Origin: Acidobacteriota bacterium
GTDB lineage: Bacteria; Acidobacteriota; Blastocatellia; Pyrinomonadales; Pyrinomonadaceae
NCBI GenBank assembly: GCA_018269075.1
Contig: JAFDVJ010000081.1
Coordinates: 37,902 to 101,901, forward strand
Length of the DNA stretch: 64,000 nucleotides
Reading direction: 5' to 3'
In this document: positions 42,362 to 51,555 of the stretch, piece by piece
How the letters are laid out: each line of letters starts with the position of its first letter
Numbering within the stretch: position 1 is the first letter of the stretch
The notes under the pieces: model-generated
Told to the model about the DNA's origin: nothing
Database searches by the model: none
What the model saw: only the letters and a program-made list of their open reading frames with translations
Translations under genes and position numbers: made by a program

Positions 42362-44935
42362 TCAACCGTCGCCCTTCTTGCCCTTGCGCTTGGTGCCTTC
42401 GGTCTCCGGTTTTTTCTGCGTCGGTTCGACCTTTTTCGGGGTCGGCGCGCTGCCCGGTTTGGTCGTCGGCCGCTCGTCGCTGCGCGGCACGTTCAACGGC
42501 TTCGGCGTGTTGTCGCCCGGCGTGGTGTCGGTCGGCGTGGACGTATTGTCGTCGCCGGTCGTCGTGTCGGTCGGCGTCGCGCTTCTCACTCGCGAAGTCG
42601 AGCCGCCGCCGTTTTTGCGGCCTTCCTGCTCGGCTTTTTCGAGCATTTCCTGCTCGTCGCGTTTCATCGCTTCGTTGGCGCGCTTGATTTCGGGCGGCAT
42701 CGGCGGCGGGCTTTCGAACGACTCGCGCTTCTTGTCCTTCATAAACGGAATCATAAAGGCGTTGAAATACGGCACCGCGCCGTGGCCGCCGGTCATATTG
42801 TTGCCGAGATTGGTCTTCTTGGTCGGATTGCCCATCCAGACGCCGGTCACGTAGGTCGGCGTGTAACCGAGGAACCAGACGTCCGTGTGGTCGTTGACGG
42901 TGCCGGTCTTGCCCGCGAGCGGATGTCCGCCGGCGCTCGCGCTCGACGCCGTTCCGCCGCCCGACGTGACGCCGCGCATCATCTCGACCATCGTCAGCGC
43001 GACGTATTCGCTCGTCACCTTGAAGGATTTTTTGTCCCATTCCTCGAGCAGGCTGCCGTCGCGGCTCATCACTTTGCGGATCAGATGCGGCTGGACGCGG
43101 ATGCCCTTGTTCGGAAAGGCCGAATAGGCGGAAACCATTTCGAGCAGCGACGCCTCGGACGCGCCGAGCGCCGACGGGAGGCTCGGGGCCATCGGGTTCG
43201 TGATGCCGAACCGCCGGACCATCTGCGCGCCGGTCTGGATGCCGACCTGTTCGAGCAGGTGGACGGCCGCCAGATTGTAGGATTTGGCGAGCGCGATCTT
43301 CATCGGGACGTTCGGATGACTGAGACTGCCGTCGTAGTTGTGCGGCTGCCAGCCGCCGCGCTTGATCGGCGCGCCGCTGACGGTCGAATCCGGCGTCATT
43401 CCGTTTTCGACGGCCGCCGTGTAAATGTACGGCTTATATGAAGAACCGGTCTGGCGCAGGCCCTGCGTCGCGTTGTTGAACTTGTTGGTCGCGAAGTCGT
43501 AGCCGCCGACCATCGCGACGATCTCGCCGGTGTGCGAATTGATGCAGACGATGCCGGCCTGAACCTCGGGCACCTGCGACAATTCGACCTGCAGCGTCTG
43601 TTTGTCGTTGTCGACTTCCTTGACCAGAAATTCGCACAGCAGTCCTTCCTTGAGCTCGTCTTTCGGCCGCTTGCCGCTCCGGCCCATATCTTTGGCCGTG
43701 ACGGTCGCGGTGAATTTGCCGAACCGCACGGTCGCCTCGTCGCGGGCCAGATCGATCTTCGTCACCAGACCCTTGATATATTCGCCCTTGTCGTATTCGT
43801 CGCCGAACCAGTCGGCGTGTTTAAACGAGGTCAGCTTGCGCTGGATCTCCTTCGGATCGGTCAGCGCATTTTCGTTGTCGTCGACCAGAATGTTGACGTA
43901 ATCCGAGCGCCATTTCTGACCCTTGTCGTATGACCGCAGGCCTTCGCGGACGGCTTTCGTCGCGTATTTCTGGGCGTCGATGTTGATCGTCGTGTAGACC
44001 TTCAGACCGCCCTGCGCGACGCGTGTCGTGTATTTGTCCTCGAGATATTTGCGGATCTCCTCGATCGGGTAGTCCCAGGCGGTCGATTTCGGCTGGTTTT
44101 GATAATAGGCCGTGTCGGCGAGCTTGATCGGCTTGGCCTTGGCGGCTTCGATCATCGCCGGCGTGTATCTTTCGGGAAAGTATTTGGCCATCTGATCGAG
44201 CACGATGTTGCGCCGCTCGAGCGCCTTGTCGTGATTTCGCGTCGGCGAATATTCCGGCGATTTCGGGACGGCCGCGAGCAGCGCCGCTTCCTCGAGCGTC
44301 AGATCCTTGAGCGATTTTCCGAAATACGTCCGCGCGCCGGCCTCGAAACCGTATGAACCGGCGCCGAGAAAGACGTAGTTCATATACATTTCGAGAATCT
44401 GGCGCTTGGTGTAGAACCGCTCGATCTGGAGCGCGACCATCCATTCGTTGACCTTTCGCGTCAGCGTCTGATCCTTGTACAGGAACAGGTTCTTGGCGAG
44501 CTGCTGCGTGATCGTCGAAGCGCCCTCCATCTTGCCGCTCGTGATGTTCTTAAAGACCGCGCCGGCGATCCGGTAGGGATCGACGCCGATATGGTTGTAG
44601 AAGCGATAATCTTCGATCGCGATCAGCGCGTCCTCGACGTTTTGCGGAATGTCCGATTCCTTGATCGGAATCCGTTTTTCGATCGCGAATTCGGCGAGCA
44701 CCGTTTCGCCGTCGTCCGCGTAGATCGTCGTCACCTGCGGCGGGCGATAGGTCGCGAGCGCCGAGACTTCGACCGAGTAACGCGAATTGTTGAGATAATA
44801 AGAAGCCAAAACTCCGGTCAGCCCGCCGGCCGCGAGCGCCAGTGCGAGCGCGGTCGGGAACCACAGATACTTCCAGAAACCGCGGCCTTTCGATTCGACC
44901 GATTGAATTTCCTTTTTTACAATCTCTCTTGCCAT
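42362..44935 (-). CDS. Class A penicillin-binding protein, PBP1A family
   Basis: 857 residues from ATG 44935. An open frame continues far upstream, but that part is antisense of rodA reading and was rejected. N-terminal cytoplasmic tail and one membrane span (ALALALAAGGLTGVLASYYL). Glycosyltransferase GT51 domain with catalytic Glu in AIEDYRFYNHIGVDPYRI and ASTITQQLAKNLFLYKDQTL. The transpeptidase domain has active Ser in QTGSSYKPYIYTAA, S-x-N in KSYNLAAVHLLEQ and K-T-G in LAGKTGTVNDHTDVWFLG. The C-terminal tail (~770-857) is Pro/Thr/Lys-rich. Bifunctional peptidoglycan polymerase and cross-linker; last gene of the elongation operon. Confidence 0.94.
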   Translation of the reverse strand: MAREIVKKEIQSVESKGRGFWKYLWFPTALALALAAGGLTGVLASYYLNNSRYSVEVSALATYRPPQVTTIYADDGETVLAEFAIEKRIPIKESDIPQNVEDALIAIEDYRFYNHIGVDPYRIAGAVFKNITSGKMEGASTITQQLAKNLFLYKDQTLTRKVNEWMVALQIERFYTKRQILEMYMNYVFLGAGSYGFEAGARTYFGKSLKDLTLEEAALLAAVPKSPEYSPTRNHDKALERRNIVLDQMAKYFPERYTPAMIEAAKAKPIKLADTAYYQNQPKSTAWDYPIEEIRKYLEDKYTTRVAQGGLKVYTTINIDAQKYATKAVREGLRSYDKGQKWRSDYVNILVDDNENALTDPKEIQRKLTSFKHADWFGDEYDKGEYIKGLVTKIDLARDEATVRFGKFTATVTAKDMGRSGKRPKDELKEGLLCEFLVKEVDNDKQTLQVELSQVPEVQAGIVCINSHTGEIVAMVGGYDFATNKFNNATQGLRQTGSSYKPYIYTAAVENGMTPDSTVSGAPIKRGGWQPHNYDGSLSHPNVPMKIALAKSYNLAAVHLLEQVGIQTGAQMVRRFGITNPMAPSLPSALGASEASLLEMVSAYSAFPNKGIRVQPHLIRKVMSRDGSLLEEWDKKSFKVTSEYVALTMVEMMRGVTSGGGTASSASAGGHPLAGKTGTVNDHTDVWFLGYTPTYVTGVWMGNPTKKTNLGNNMTGGHGAVPYFNAFMIPFMKDKKRESFESPPPMPPEIKRANEAMKRDEQEMLEKAEQEGRKNGGGSTSRVRSATPTDTTTGDDNTSTPTDTTPGDNTPKPLNVPRSDERPTTKPGSAPTPKKVEPTQKKPETEGTKRKGKKGDG

Positions 44936-44987
44936 AACTAAACTCCAAAACAAAAATTCACGAACTTCCGATTTTAGACCAGAACGG

Positions 44988-45019
44988 CTTAAAATCCGAA
45001 ATCCGAAACCCGAAATCCG
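44988..45019. repeat. AATCCGA array in the rodA-PBP1A gap
   Basis: Four AATCCGA-type units, one degenerate (AACCCGA), ending beside the rodA stop codon. Confidence 0.75.
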
Positions 45020-45024
45020 GGCTT

Positions 45025-46146
45025 TTAATTGACGAACCGGCGCATTTTTACGCTGATCACGAAACCGATCGCGATGAACGTCGATAAAATGGCCGAAAGT
45101 CCCGCGCTCATCAGCGGCAGCGGGACGCCGATCACCGGCAGAAACCCGAGCACCATCCCGACGTTCATAAAGATCTGGAACATCATTCCGCCGGCGATCG
45201 CCATAATCACGAGCATCCCGGCGCGGTCGGGCGCTTCGCGCGCGCCGGCGACGAGCCGCGAGATCAGGATCGCATAGGCCAGCAGCAGCGAGATGCAGCC
45301 GACGAAGCCGGTGTTTTCGGCCGTCACCGCGAAGATGAAATCGCTGTGCGGCTCGGGCAGAAACTTGAGTTTTGCCTGCGACGTTTCGGTGTCGCCCTTG
45401 ATGCCGGTCAAACCGCCCTTGCCGACCGTGATCATCGACTGGATCGTGTGATACGCGAATCCGCGCGGGTCGACGCTTTCGGGATCGATGATCGCCTCGA
45501 TCCGCTGCCGCTGGTAATCCTTGATCTTGCCGCTCTTGACGCCCGCCCAGTAAGCGGCCGGCGCGAGCACGATGCCGGCGACGATCGTGATCACGACGTA
45601 GCGGATCTTGATGCCCGAAAGAAAGAAGATGACCGCCAGCAGCGGGAAATAGGTGATCGCCTGCCCGGCGTCGGGCTCGAGCATAATCAAACCGAGCGGC
45701 GCGGCCAGAATCGCGATCCCGATCAGCATCTCCTTGAGCTTCAAGGACCCGCTTTTGCGCGCGCCGAAATATTTCGCGAGCATCAGCACGACCGGGATCT
45801 TGACGAATTCCGACGGCTGAAACTGGCCGATCAGCGGCACCCTGATCCAGCACTGCTGGCCGTTGATCTTCATTCCGATGCCCGGAATCAGCACGAGCAC
45901 CAGCAGCACCAGCCCGATGCCGTAAAGAACGGGCGCGGCGTCGACGATCCGGCGATAATCGCTGAACCCGACGACGGCGAACGCGACGAGCGCGATGCCC
46001 AATCCGATGATCTGTTTCGACCAGTAATTTTCGGTCGGCTGCGCGTTGAAAATCTGCCAGACGCCGAAACAGACGATCGCGACGGCGATCAGCATCGTCA
46101 GCCAGTCAAAATCCCGTAAATCGCGTTTTTCGATGATTGCTACCAT
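45025..46146 (-). CDS. rodA: Peptidoglycan polymerase RodA (SEDS family)
   Basis: 373 residues with ~10 membrane segments. SEDS signatures: GWLTMLIA-type start, FQPSEFVKIPVVLMLAKYF, GLIMLEPDAGQAITYFPLL (the catalytic Asp region), LKFLPEPHSDFIFAVTAENTG, and GIPLPLMSAGLSAILSTFIA-like VIGVPLPLMSAGLSAI. Polymerises lipid II into glycan strands together with class B PBP2, encoded just upstream. The preceding gap carries a GTGGAGA hairpin. Confidence 0.95.
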   Translation of the reverse strand: MVAIIEKRDLRDFDWLTMLIAVAIVCFGVWQIFNAQPTENYWSKQIIGLGIALVAFAVVGFSDYRRIVDAAPVLYGIGLVLLVLVLIPGIGMKINGQQCWIRVPLIGQFQPSEFVKIPVVLMLAKYFGARKSGSLKLKEMLIGIAILAAPLGLIMLEPDAGQAITYFPLLAVIFFLSGIKIRYVVITIVAGIVLAPAAYWAGVKSGKIKDYQRQRIEAIIDPESVDPRGFAYHTIQSMITVGKGGLTGIKGDTETSQAKLKFLPEPHSDFIFAVTAENTGFVGCISLLLAYAILISRLVAGAREAPDRAGMLVIMAIAGGMMFQIFMNVGMVLGFLPVIGVPLPLMSAGLSAILSTFIAIGFVISVKMRRFVN

Positions 46147-46148
46147 AT

Positions 46149-46222
46149 TTCGAGTGGAGAGCGGAAAGTAGCGAGTGGAGAGTCAAAGGTTTTTCTCTCC
46201 ACTCACCACTCTTCGCTCGTTA
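46149..46222. repeat. GTGGAGA hairpin in the mrdA-rodA gap
   Basis: Left arm GAGTGGAGAGCGGAAAGTAG..., right arm CTCTCCACTCACCACTC..., filling the gap from the rodA start to the mrdA stop. Confidence 0.8.
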
Positions 46223-48109
46223 CTATTTCTTCGCCACGTCCTGATTATCGGTTTGTCTGCCGTTTCTTTTCTGCAGATACGCTTCGTACACGCCCTTCGC
46301 GGCCGGGCCGGCGTTGGCCGCGCCGAAACCGGAGTTTTCGATCATCGCGAGCACCGCGATCTCGGGCTTGTAGGCCGGCGCGAAGCTGACGAACCACGCG
46401 TGGTCTTTCGCGCCGCCCGAACCGAGCTCGGAGTTCTGCGCGGTGCCGGTCTTGCCGGCGATCTCCCAGTTCGCCATCTTGACCGAGCCGGCCGTTCCGC
46501 CGTTGTTGACGACGCCCCACATTCCCTTGAGAATGAGCGCGTTCTGCTCGTCGGTCATCTCGATGATCTTCGGCTCGGGATGCGGGAATCCGAAGCCCGG
46601 CCGTTCGGGAATATAAGTGCTTTCGCCCTCGGTGCCGATCGCGCCGATCGGTTTGAATTCCTTGAGAAAATGCGGGATGTACATCCGGCCGTGGACGCCC
46701 ATACTCGAAATCGCCCGGAGCAGCGAGATCGGCGTGACGACGACCGTGTCCTGGCCGATCGACGCGTAAACCGTCCGGATGTCGCTCCATTTGCCCTCGC
46801 GCTTGAGGATCGACGGCATCCAGGTTTTCGGCGTCTGACTGATCTTCTCGTTCGGCAGATCGATGCCGGTGCGCTTGTCGAAATCGAAGTTTTCGACCAT
46901 CTGGATGAGGCCCTCGATCTTCATCTTGAGCGCCAGGTGATAATAATAACCGTCGCACGATTTGGTGATCGCGAGATCGAGCGGCGGCGCGCCGTGGCTG
47001 CCCATACAGCGCGTAAACTTGTTGCCGATCGTGATGCCGCCGCCGCACAATACGTGCGAATCCTTGACCGTGATGACGCCCTGCTGCAAACCGGCGACCG
47101 ATTCGGGAATCTTCCATGTCGAGCCCGGATGATAGCGGCCCTGCGTCGCGCGGTTGTAGAGCGGGCGGCTCTCGTCCTGCCAGTAGGCGGCGATCTGCTT
47201 GCGGCCTTCGGGCGTCGTGCTGCCCTGCACGAAGATGTTCGGGTCGAACGACGGCATCGAGGCCATCGCGAGCACCTCGCCGTTGTTCGGATCGGTGACG
47301 ATGACGACGCCGCGCTTGGTCGACGAGTTGGCGAGCTGCTGTTCGGCGGCGAGCTGCAGGTCGAGATCGATCGTCGAGACGAGATCCTGACCGGCCTGCG
47401 GCGGGATCGTTTCGATCTCGCTCTGGACGCGGCCGCGGCTGTCGACGATGACTTTCCGGTAGCCGGGCTTGCCGCGCAGATATTCGTCGTAATACTGTTC
47501 GAGCCCGCCCTTGCCGACGATGTCGCCGGGCCGCAGGCCCTTTTCGCGGACTTCCGGTTTTTCGAGCTCTTTCGGGCTGATCTCGCCGACGTAGCCGAGC
47601 ACGTGCGCGAGCGTCTGCTTGAGCGGGTAAACGCGCTGCGGCTGCAGCTCGACGCGGAGCTCCGGATATTCCATCGAATGCGCCTCGACCCACGTGATGT
47701 CCTGAATCGTCGCGTTTTCCTTGAGGACCATCGTCTCGAACTCGTTCTGCTTCTTGATCAGATTGAGCCGTTCGACGACGTACTGGCGGTCGACGTTGAG
47801 GCCCATCGCGTAATCGTCGATGCGGTCGGTGACGTCGATTTTCTTGATCGGTTCGTTGGAAAGCGTGACGTTGTAGGTCGGCCGGGAATCGACGAGGATT
47901 TTACCGTTGCGGTCGAAGATCGCGCCGCGCGGCGCCGGGATCGGGATCAGACGAATGCGCTGGTTTTCCGCTTTTTCGTCGTAATACTCGCCCCGCACGA
48001 TCTGCAGGTAGTAAAGACGCGCGCCGAGAATCGTCAGCAGTACGAACGCGATGATCTGAATCGTACTGACGCGAATCCCCAGATTCTGGGTATGATCGTA
48101 TATCTTCAT
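46223..48109 (-). CDS. mrdA: Penicillin-binding protein 2 (class B, elongasome transpeptidase)
   Basis: 628 residues. One N-terminal membrane span (IIAFVLLTILGARLYYLQIV); a pedestal domain with RLIPIPAPRGAIFDRNGKIL; and a transpeptidase domain with active Ser in YHPGSTWKIPESVAGLQ, S-x-D in ITKSCDGYYYHLAL and K-T-G in IAGKTGTAQNSELG. Length and order match MrdA/PBP2. Works with RodA and MreBCD on lateral wall growth. Confidence 0.95.
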   Translation of the reverse strand: MKIYDHTQNLGIRVSTIQIIAFVLLTILGARLYYLQIVRGEYYDEKAENQRIRLIPIPAPRGAIFDRNGKILVDSRPTYNVTLSNEPIKKIDVTDRIDDYAMGLNVDRQYVVERLNLIKKQNEFETMVLKENATIQDITWVEAHSMEYPELRVELQPQRVYPLKQTLAHVLGYVGEISPKELEKPEVREKGLRPGDIVGKGGLEQYYDEYLRGKPGYRKVIVDSRGRVQSEIETIPPQAGQDLVSTIDLDLQLAAEQQLANSSTKRGVVIVTDPNNGEVLAMASMPSFDPNIFVQGSTTPEGRKQIAAYWQDESRPLYNRATQGRYHPGSTWKIPESVAGLQQGVITVKDSHVLCGGGITIGNKFTRCMGSHGAPPLDLAITKSCDGYYYHLALKMKIEGLIQMVENFDFDKRTGIDLPNEKISQTPKTWMPSILKREGKWSDIRTVYASIGQDTVVVTPISLLRAISSMGVHGRMYIPHFLKEFKPIGAIGTEGESTYIPERPGFGFPHPEPKIIEMTDEQNALILKGMWGVVNNGGTAGSVKMANWEIAGKTGTAQNSELGSGGAKDHAWFVSFAPAYKPEIAVLAMIENSGFGAANAGPAAKGVYEAYLQKRNGRQTDNQDVAKK

Positions 48110-48117
48110 AACTTGCT

Positions 48118-48190
48118 GTGCTGAGTCCGGAGTCTTAAGTCTTAAGTCTTGAGTCAGGGATTAAAAAGACTCGAGACCCAGGACTCCGGA
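48118..48190. repeat. GTCTTAA/GTCTTGA hairpin in the mreD-mrdA gap
   Basis: Left arm TGAGTCCGGAGTCTTAAGTC ..., right arm AAGACTCGAGACCCAGGACT .... Confidence 0.8.
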
Positions 48191-48194
48191 TTCG

Positions 48195-48743
48195 TCATCT
48201 TTTTCCTAAACGGATCGGGTTTCGCCGGCGGGTTTGACGGCGGGACGAGAGCGATTCCCGTCTTCTTCTCTTGAAACTATCGGCCGAAAAATTCCCCAAA
48301 ATCAAATAAATCAGCGTTCCGGCGATCGTCGTGCCGATCAGCGTGTAGGCGATCGTCACGAGCACCGGCGCGTCCGGTTCCTGACCGAGCAGCCGGTGCA
48401 TTCCGTAATAAACCAAATCGTCAAGCAAACAAGCACCGGCTATGACGGGAATCTGCAGCAAAAGGTTGTCCAGATAGACGCGCCGCGCGATTTCGGAAAC
48501 GACATACGCGATAAGGGTTTTCGAGAATCCGTTGGCCCCGAGCAGGCCGCCGCTCAGGGCGTCGACCGCGATGCCCGAGAGCGTGCCGAAAAGGAGCGCT
48601 TTGATGGTGTTTCTCTGTAAGGCGGCGTAGACGATGATGATCAGCGGGAAATCGACGTACATAAAGACTTCGTGGACGTTGCGGAGCGTCCACTGAAGAA
48701 TGACGGCGATAATCAATGCTACGGTGATTTTGACCTGTTCCAT
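48195..48743 (-). CDS. mreD: Rod shape-determining protein MreD
   Basis: 182 residues, about five membrane segments (LIIAVILQWTLRNV, LIIIVYAALQ, ALLFGTLSGIAVDALSGGLL, GFSKTLIAYVVSEIARRVYL, LVTIAYTLIGTTIAGTLIYL) and a basic C-terminal tail (SFKRRRRESLSSRRQTRRRN). Weakly conserved family, but position between mreC and mrdA and topology fit. Inner-membrane partner of MreC and PBP2. Confidence 0.9.
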   Translation of the reverse strand: MEQVKITVALIIAVILQWTLRNVHEVFMYVDFPLIIIVYAALQRNTIKALLFGTLSGIAVDALSGGLLGANGFSKTLIAYVVSEIARRVYLDNLLLQIPVIAGACLLDDLVYYGMHRLLGQEPDAPVLVTIAYTLIGTTIAGTLIYLILGNFSADSFKRRRRESLSSRRQTRRRNPIRLGKR

Positions 48744-48775
48744 TACTAACTCGCAGGCGGCCCTGCCGGATGCCG

Positions 48776-49681
48776 TTACCTGCCTTTTTTCTTATCTTCC
48801 TTGACGGCGTTGGGCAGAGTCTTTTCGAATTCGGGCGTCGCCGGCGGTTCGTACAGCAGGACGGCGACCTCTTCCATCGCGTAAAGCTTCGCGCTCGGAC
48901 GGATGAAGATCTGCTGCGGGACGGTCGCCGAGCCGGGCCGGACTTCGGCGACTTCGCCGATCTTCAGGCCTGGCGGATAAATCCGGTCCTGTCCGGTCGT
49001 GTAGACCATCTCGCCGACCTGCACCTCGATCGTGCCGGGAATATAGCCCATTTCGAGCATCTCGCGTTTGCCGTTGCCGTTGACGACGCCGAGCGCGTTC
49101 GACGTGCCGAGCGCGCCGATCACGCCGCCGAGGCCCGATTTGTCCTTCGTCACGAGATTGATCTGCGCGGTGATCGGGCTGACCGCGATCACGCGGCCGA
49201 TCAGACCGCCGTTGTTGACGATCGGCATATTCAGTTTGACGCCGTCGAGACTGCCGCGGTTGATGATCGCCGAATCGAACCAGAGCGACGGGTCGCGGCC
49301 GATGATCTGCGCCGGCACGATGTTGTATTTGGCTTCCGTCTTGAGCTGGAGCAGCGATTTCAGGCTTTCGTTCTCTTTCGACAGCTCTTCCTTCTGCTGG
49401 ACCTGAACTTCGAGCTCCTGCACGCGCTGTTTGAGCCGGTCGTTTTCGCTCTGCGCCGAGCGCAGGTTCGAGATCGACTGGAAATAACCGTTGACCGACG
49501 AGGTCACGGTCGTCACCGGCGACTGGACGAAGTTTGCCACGGCCTGCGTCCAGACGCGGATCACCCGCTCCTCGGAGGCGGTCTTGGCATCGTACGCCAT
49601 AAGCACGAAATTGCCCAGTAAAAGGGCAATCATCAACCACGGCGTCAGCTTCCAAACTTCTTTCTGACTTCGCTCAACCAT
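48776..49681 (-). CDS. mreC: Rod shape-determining protein MreC
   Basis: 301 residues. N-terminal membrane span (LTPWLMIALLLGNFVLMAYD), a coiled coil (~70-115, SENDRLKQRVQELEVQVQQK), then the beta-barrel periplasmic region with YNIVPAQIIGRDPSLWFDSA, PIVNNGGLIGRVIAVSPITA and TTGQDRIYPPGLKIGEVAEV. Periplasmic scaffold linking MreB to PBP2/RodA. Confidence 0.95.
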   Translation of the reverse strand: MVERSQKEVWKLTPWLMIALLLGNFVLMAYDAKTASEERVIRVWTQAVANFVQSPVTTVTSSVNGYFQSISNLRSAQSENDRLKQRVQELEVQVQQKEELSKENESLKSLLQLKTEAKYNIVPAQIIGRDPSLWFDSAIINRGSLDGVKLNMPIVNNGGLIGRVIAVSPITAQINLVTKDKSGLGGVIGALGTSNALGVVNGNGKREMLEMGYIPGTIEVQVGEMVYTTGQDRIYPPGLKIGEVAEVRPGSATVPQQIFIRPSAKLYAMEEVAVLLYEPPATPEFEKTLPNAVKEDKKKGR

Positions 49682-49683
49682 CT

Positions 49684-49755
49684 ATTTGAGTGGAGAGTGG
49701 AGAGTGGAGAGTGGAGAGCAGGTTTTTAACTCTCCACTCTCCACTCTCCACTCTA
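49684..49755. repeat. GTGGAGA hairpin in the mreB-mreC gap
   Basis: GAGTGGAGAGTGGAGAGTGG ... GGTTTTTAACTC ... TCTCCACTCTCCACTC: near-perfect ~30-bp arms with a short loop, occupying almost the whole 76-bp gap between two co-transcribed genes. Confidence 0.9.
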
Positions 49756-49757
49756 AA

Positions 49758-50804
49758 CTAACTACCTGTCATCAATGAATTGTCCCATTTGACGCGCTTC
49801 AAGAGCTCGATGTCCGAAAGCATCTTGCCCGTTCCGAGCACGACGGAAGAAAGCGGGTCGTCGGCCAGCACGACCGGCAGACCGGTTTCGATCATCAGGC
49901 GCTTGTCGAGATTCTTCAGGAGCGCGCCGCCGCCGGTGAGCACGATTCCGCGCTCGACGATGTCGGCGGAAAGCTCGGGCGGAGTGCGTTCGAGCGCGAC
50001 GCGGACAGCGTTGATGATCGTCGAAACCGCGTCGGAGAGAGCCTCGCGAATTTCTTCGTCGGTAATGGTGATGGTCTTGGGAATTCCCTCGATGAGGTTG
50101 CGTCCGCGAACCTCCATCGACAGCGGTTCGTCAAGGGGAAACGCGGAACCGAGCGCGATTTTGATGGCTTCGGCGGTGCGTTCGCCGATCAGCAGATTGT
50201 ATTTGCGTTTGATGAACTGCGTGATCGCCTCGTCCATCTCGTTGCCGGCGACGCGCACCGCGCGCGAGTAAACGATGCCGGAAAGCGAGATGACGGCGAT
50301 GTCGGTCGTTCCGCCGCCGATGTCGACGACCATATTGCCGTGCGGTTCGGTGATCGGAAGCCCCGCGCCGATCGCGGCGGCCATCGCCTCTTCGACGAGA
50401 TAGACTTCCGAGGCTTTCGCGCGGTACGCCGAATCCTCGACGGCGCGGCGTTCGACCTGCGTGATTTCCGACGGAATGCCGATGACGACGCGCGGGCGGA
50501 CCCACGATTTGCCGTTATGCGCCTTGCGGATGAAATGCTGGAGCATTTTTTCCGTGACTTCGAAATTGGCGATGACGCCGTCTTTCATCGGCCGGATCGC
50601 GACGATGTTGCCCGGCGTCCGGCCGAGCATTTCCTTCGCGTCGCGCCCGACGGCTTCGACCTGATTGGTGACTTTATTGATTGCAACGATGGATGGCTCT
50701 GAAACGACGATCCCGCGACCTTTCGCGTAAACGAGCGTGTTGGCGGTCCCGAGATCGATCGCCAAATCGCTCGAAAATAAACTAAACAAAGACTTAAATG
50801 CCAT
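49758..50804 (-). CDS. mreB: Rod shape-determining protein MreB
   Basis: 348 residues, bacterial actin. Phosphate 1 DLGTANTLVYAKGRGIVVSE, connect/phosphate 2 MVVDIGGGTTDIAVISLSGI, adenosine motif GIVLTGGGALLKNLDKRL, and GRTPGNIVAIRPMKDGVIAN. Cytoplasmic filament that positions the elongasome. First gene of the operon; the promoter should lie in the AT-rich 50805-51000 region. Confidence 0.97.
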   Translation of the reverse strand: MAFKSLFSLFSSDLAIDLGTANTLVYAKGRGIVVSEPSIVAINKVTNQVEAVGRDAKEMLGRTPGNIVAIRPMKDGVIANFEVTEKMLQHFIRKAHNGKSWVRPRVVIGIPSEITQVERRAVEDSAYRAKASEVYLVEEAMAAAIGAGLPITEPHGNMVVDIGGGTTDIAVISLSGIVYSRAVRVAGNEMDEAITQFIKRKYNLLIGERTAEAIKIALGSAFPLDEPLSMEVRGRNLIEGIPKTITITDEEIREALSDAVSTIINAVRVALERTPPELSADIVERGIVLTGGGALLKNLDKRLMIETGLPVVLADDPLSSVVLGTGKMLSDIELLKRVKWDNSLMTGS

Positions 50805-51081
50805 TTTCTGTTAAATTTTCCGTATTAAATTTGTTCTTAAAAGTTTAAGTTTGAAAAAAGGATCATCCGCTCTCAAAAACCGCCTGAGCAGGAAAAAAGA
50901 GAAGACTTTCGCCCCAAACATTAACTATTAAGCATACACTTATTTTGTTGTGTTTTTCCAACTAGAGAAACGCAAAATTAACAATTTTTTCCAGTAAACA
51001 AAAAAATGAGTGATAATTCATTCAGAAAAACCGCGCGGCACGTGTGATTTACCCGGAATCGCCCGTTTTTATTCGACAAAA
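50805..51081. other. mreB upstream region, no gene seen
   Basis: About 280 bp, AT-rich for this genome, holding the presumed operon promoter and 5' leader. I cannot choose one promoter with confidence. No repeat array of the heptamer families is present here. Confidence 0.5.
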
Positions 51082-51113
51082 CGGCGGCCGGATTTCGTGA
51101 AATCCGGCCGCCG
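51082..51113. terminator. Strong bidirectional hairpin terminator
   Basis: CGGCGGCCGGATTTC / GAAATCCGGCCGCCG: perfect 15-bp stem, flanked by AAAA on the left and CCAAAAA on the right. Downstream of the minus-strand receiver gene. Confidence 0.8.
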
Positions 51114-51147
51114 CCAAAAATGTCCCGCCCTTCGGGATCAGTAAATT

Positions 51148-51492
51148 TTAATGGATGATCTCGCGGATCGCGAGCAGATTCTCCTTGAGCACGTACTCGC
51201 GCGCGCCGGCCCGTTCGGCTTCCTCGCGCATTCGTCGGGTGCCGTATTTGGTGAGAATCAGGATCTTTGCGTCGGGATGCGCGGCGACGATCTCGCGGGT
51301 CGCCGTGAAACCGTCCTTTTCCGTCATCTCGACGTCCATCAAAACCCATTCGGGCAGAAATTTTTCGTAGGCCGTCAAAGCCTCCGCTCCGTCCGCGCAC
51401 TCGTGCACCGCCGCCGCGAGATCGGCGACGACGCTTTTGATCAGACGCCGCATCGACGGATTGTCTTCGACGATTAACAGATTATTGAGCAT
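51148..51492 (-). CDS. Stand-alone receiver-domain response regulator
   Basis: 114 residues, a CheY-like receiver only: LIVEDNPSMRRLIKSVV, phospho-acceptor Asp in WVLMDVEMTEKDGF, Thr in LILTKYGTRR, Lys in YVLKENLLA. Similar in length and layout to the lone receiver at 21406 (DGAEAL, WVLMD, EIVAA/AIVAA blocks shared). No kinase gene adjacent. Ends at a strong hairpin terminator. Confidence 0.88.
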   Translation of the reverse strand: MLNNLLIVEDNPSMRRLIKSVVADLAAAVHECADGAEALTAYEKFLPEWVLMDVEMTEKDGFTATREIVAAHPDAKILILTKYGTRRMREEAERAGAREYVLKENLLAIREIIH

Positions 51493-51555
51493 CGGCCTTA
51501 TTTTTAAGCGCCAACCGGCAAAGTTTTCGCCCGAAAAACGGGCCGGCGGCCGGAT

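Noticed and set aside
44936..45853. Upstream extension of the PBP1A reading frame into rodA
   Set aside because: The extension is an out-of-frame reading of rodA on the same strand; the PBP1A signature starts at MAREIVKKEIQSVES (ATG 44935).
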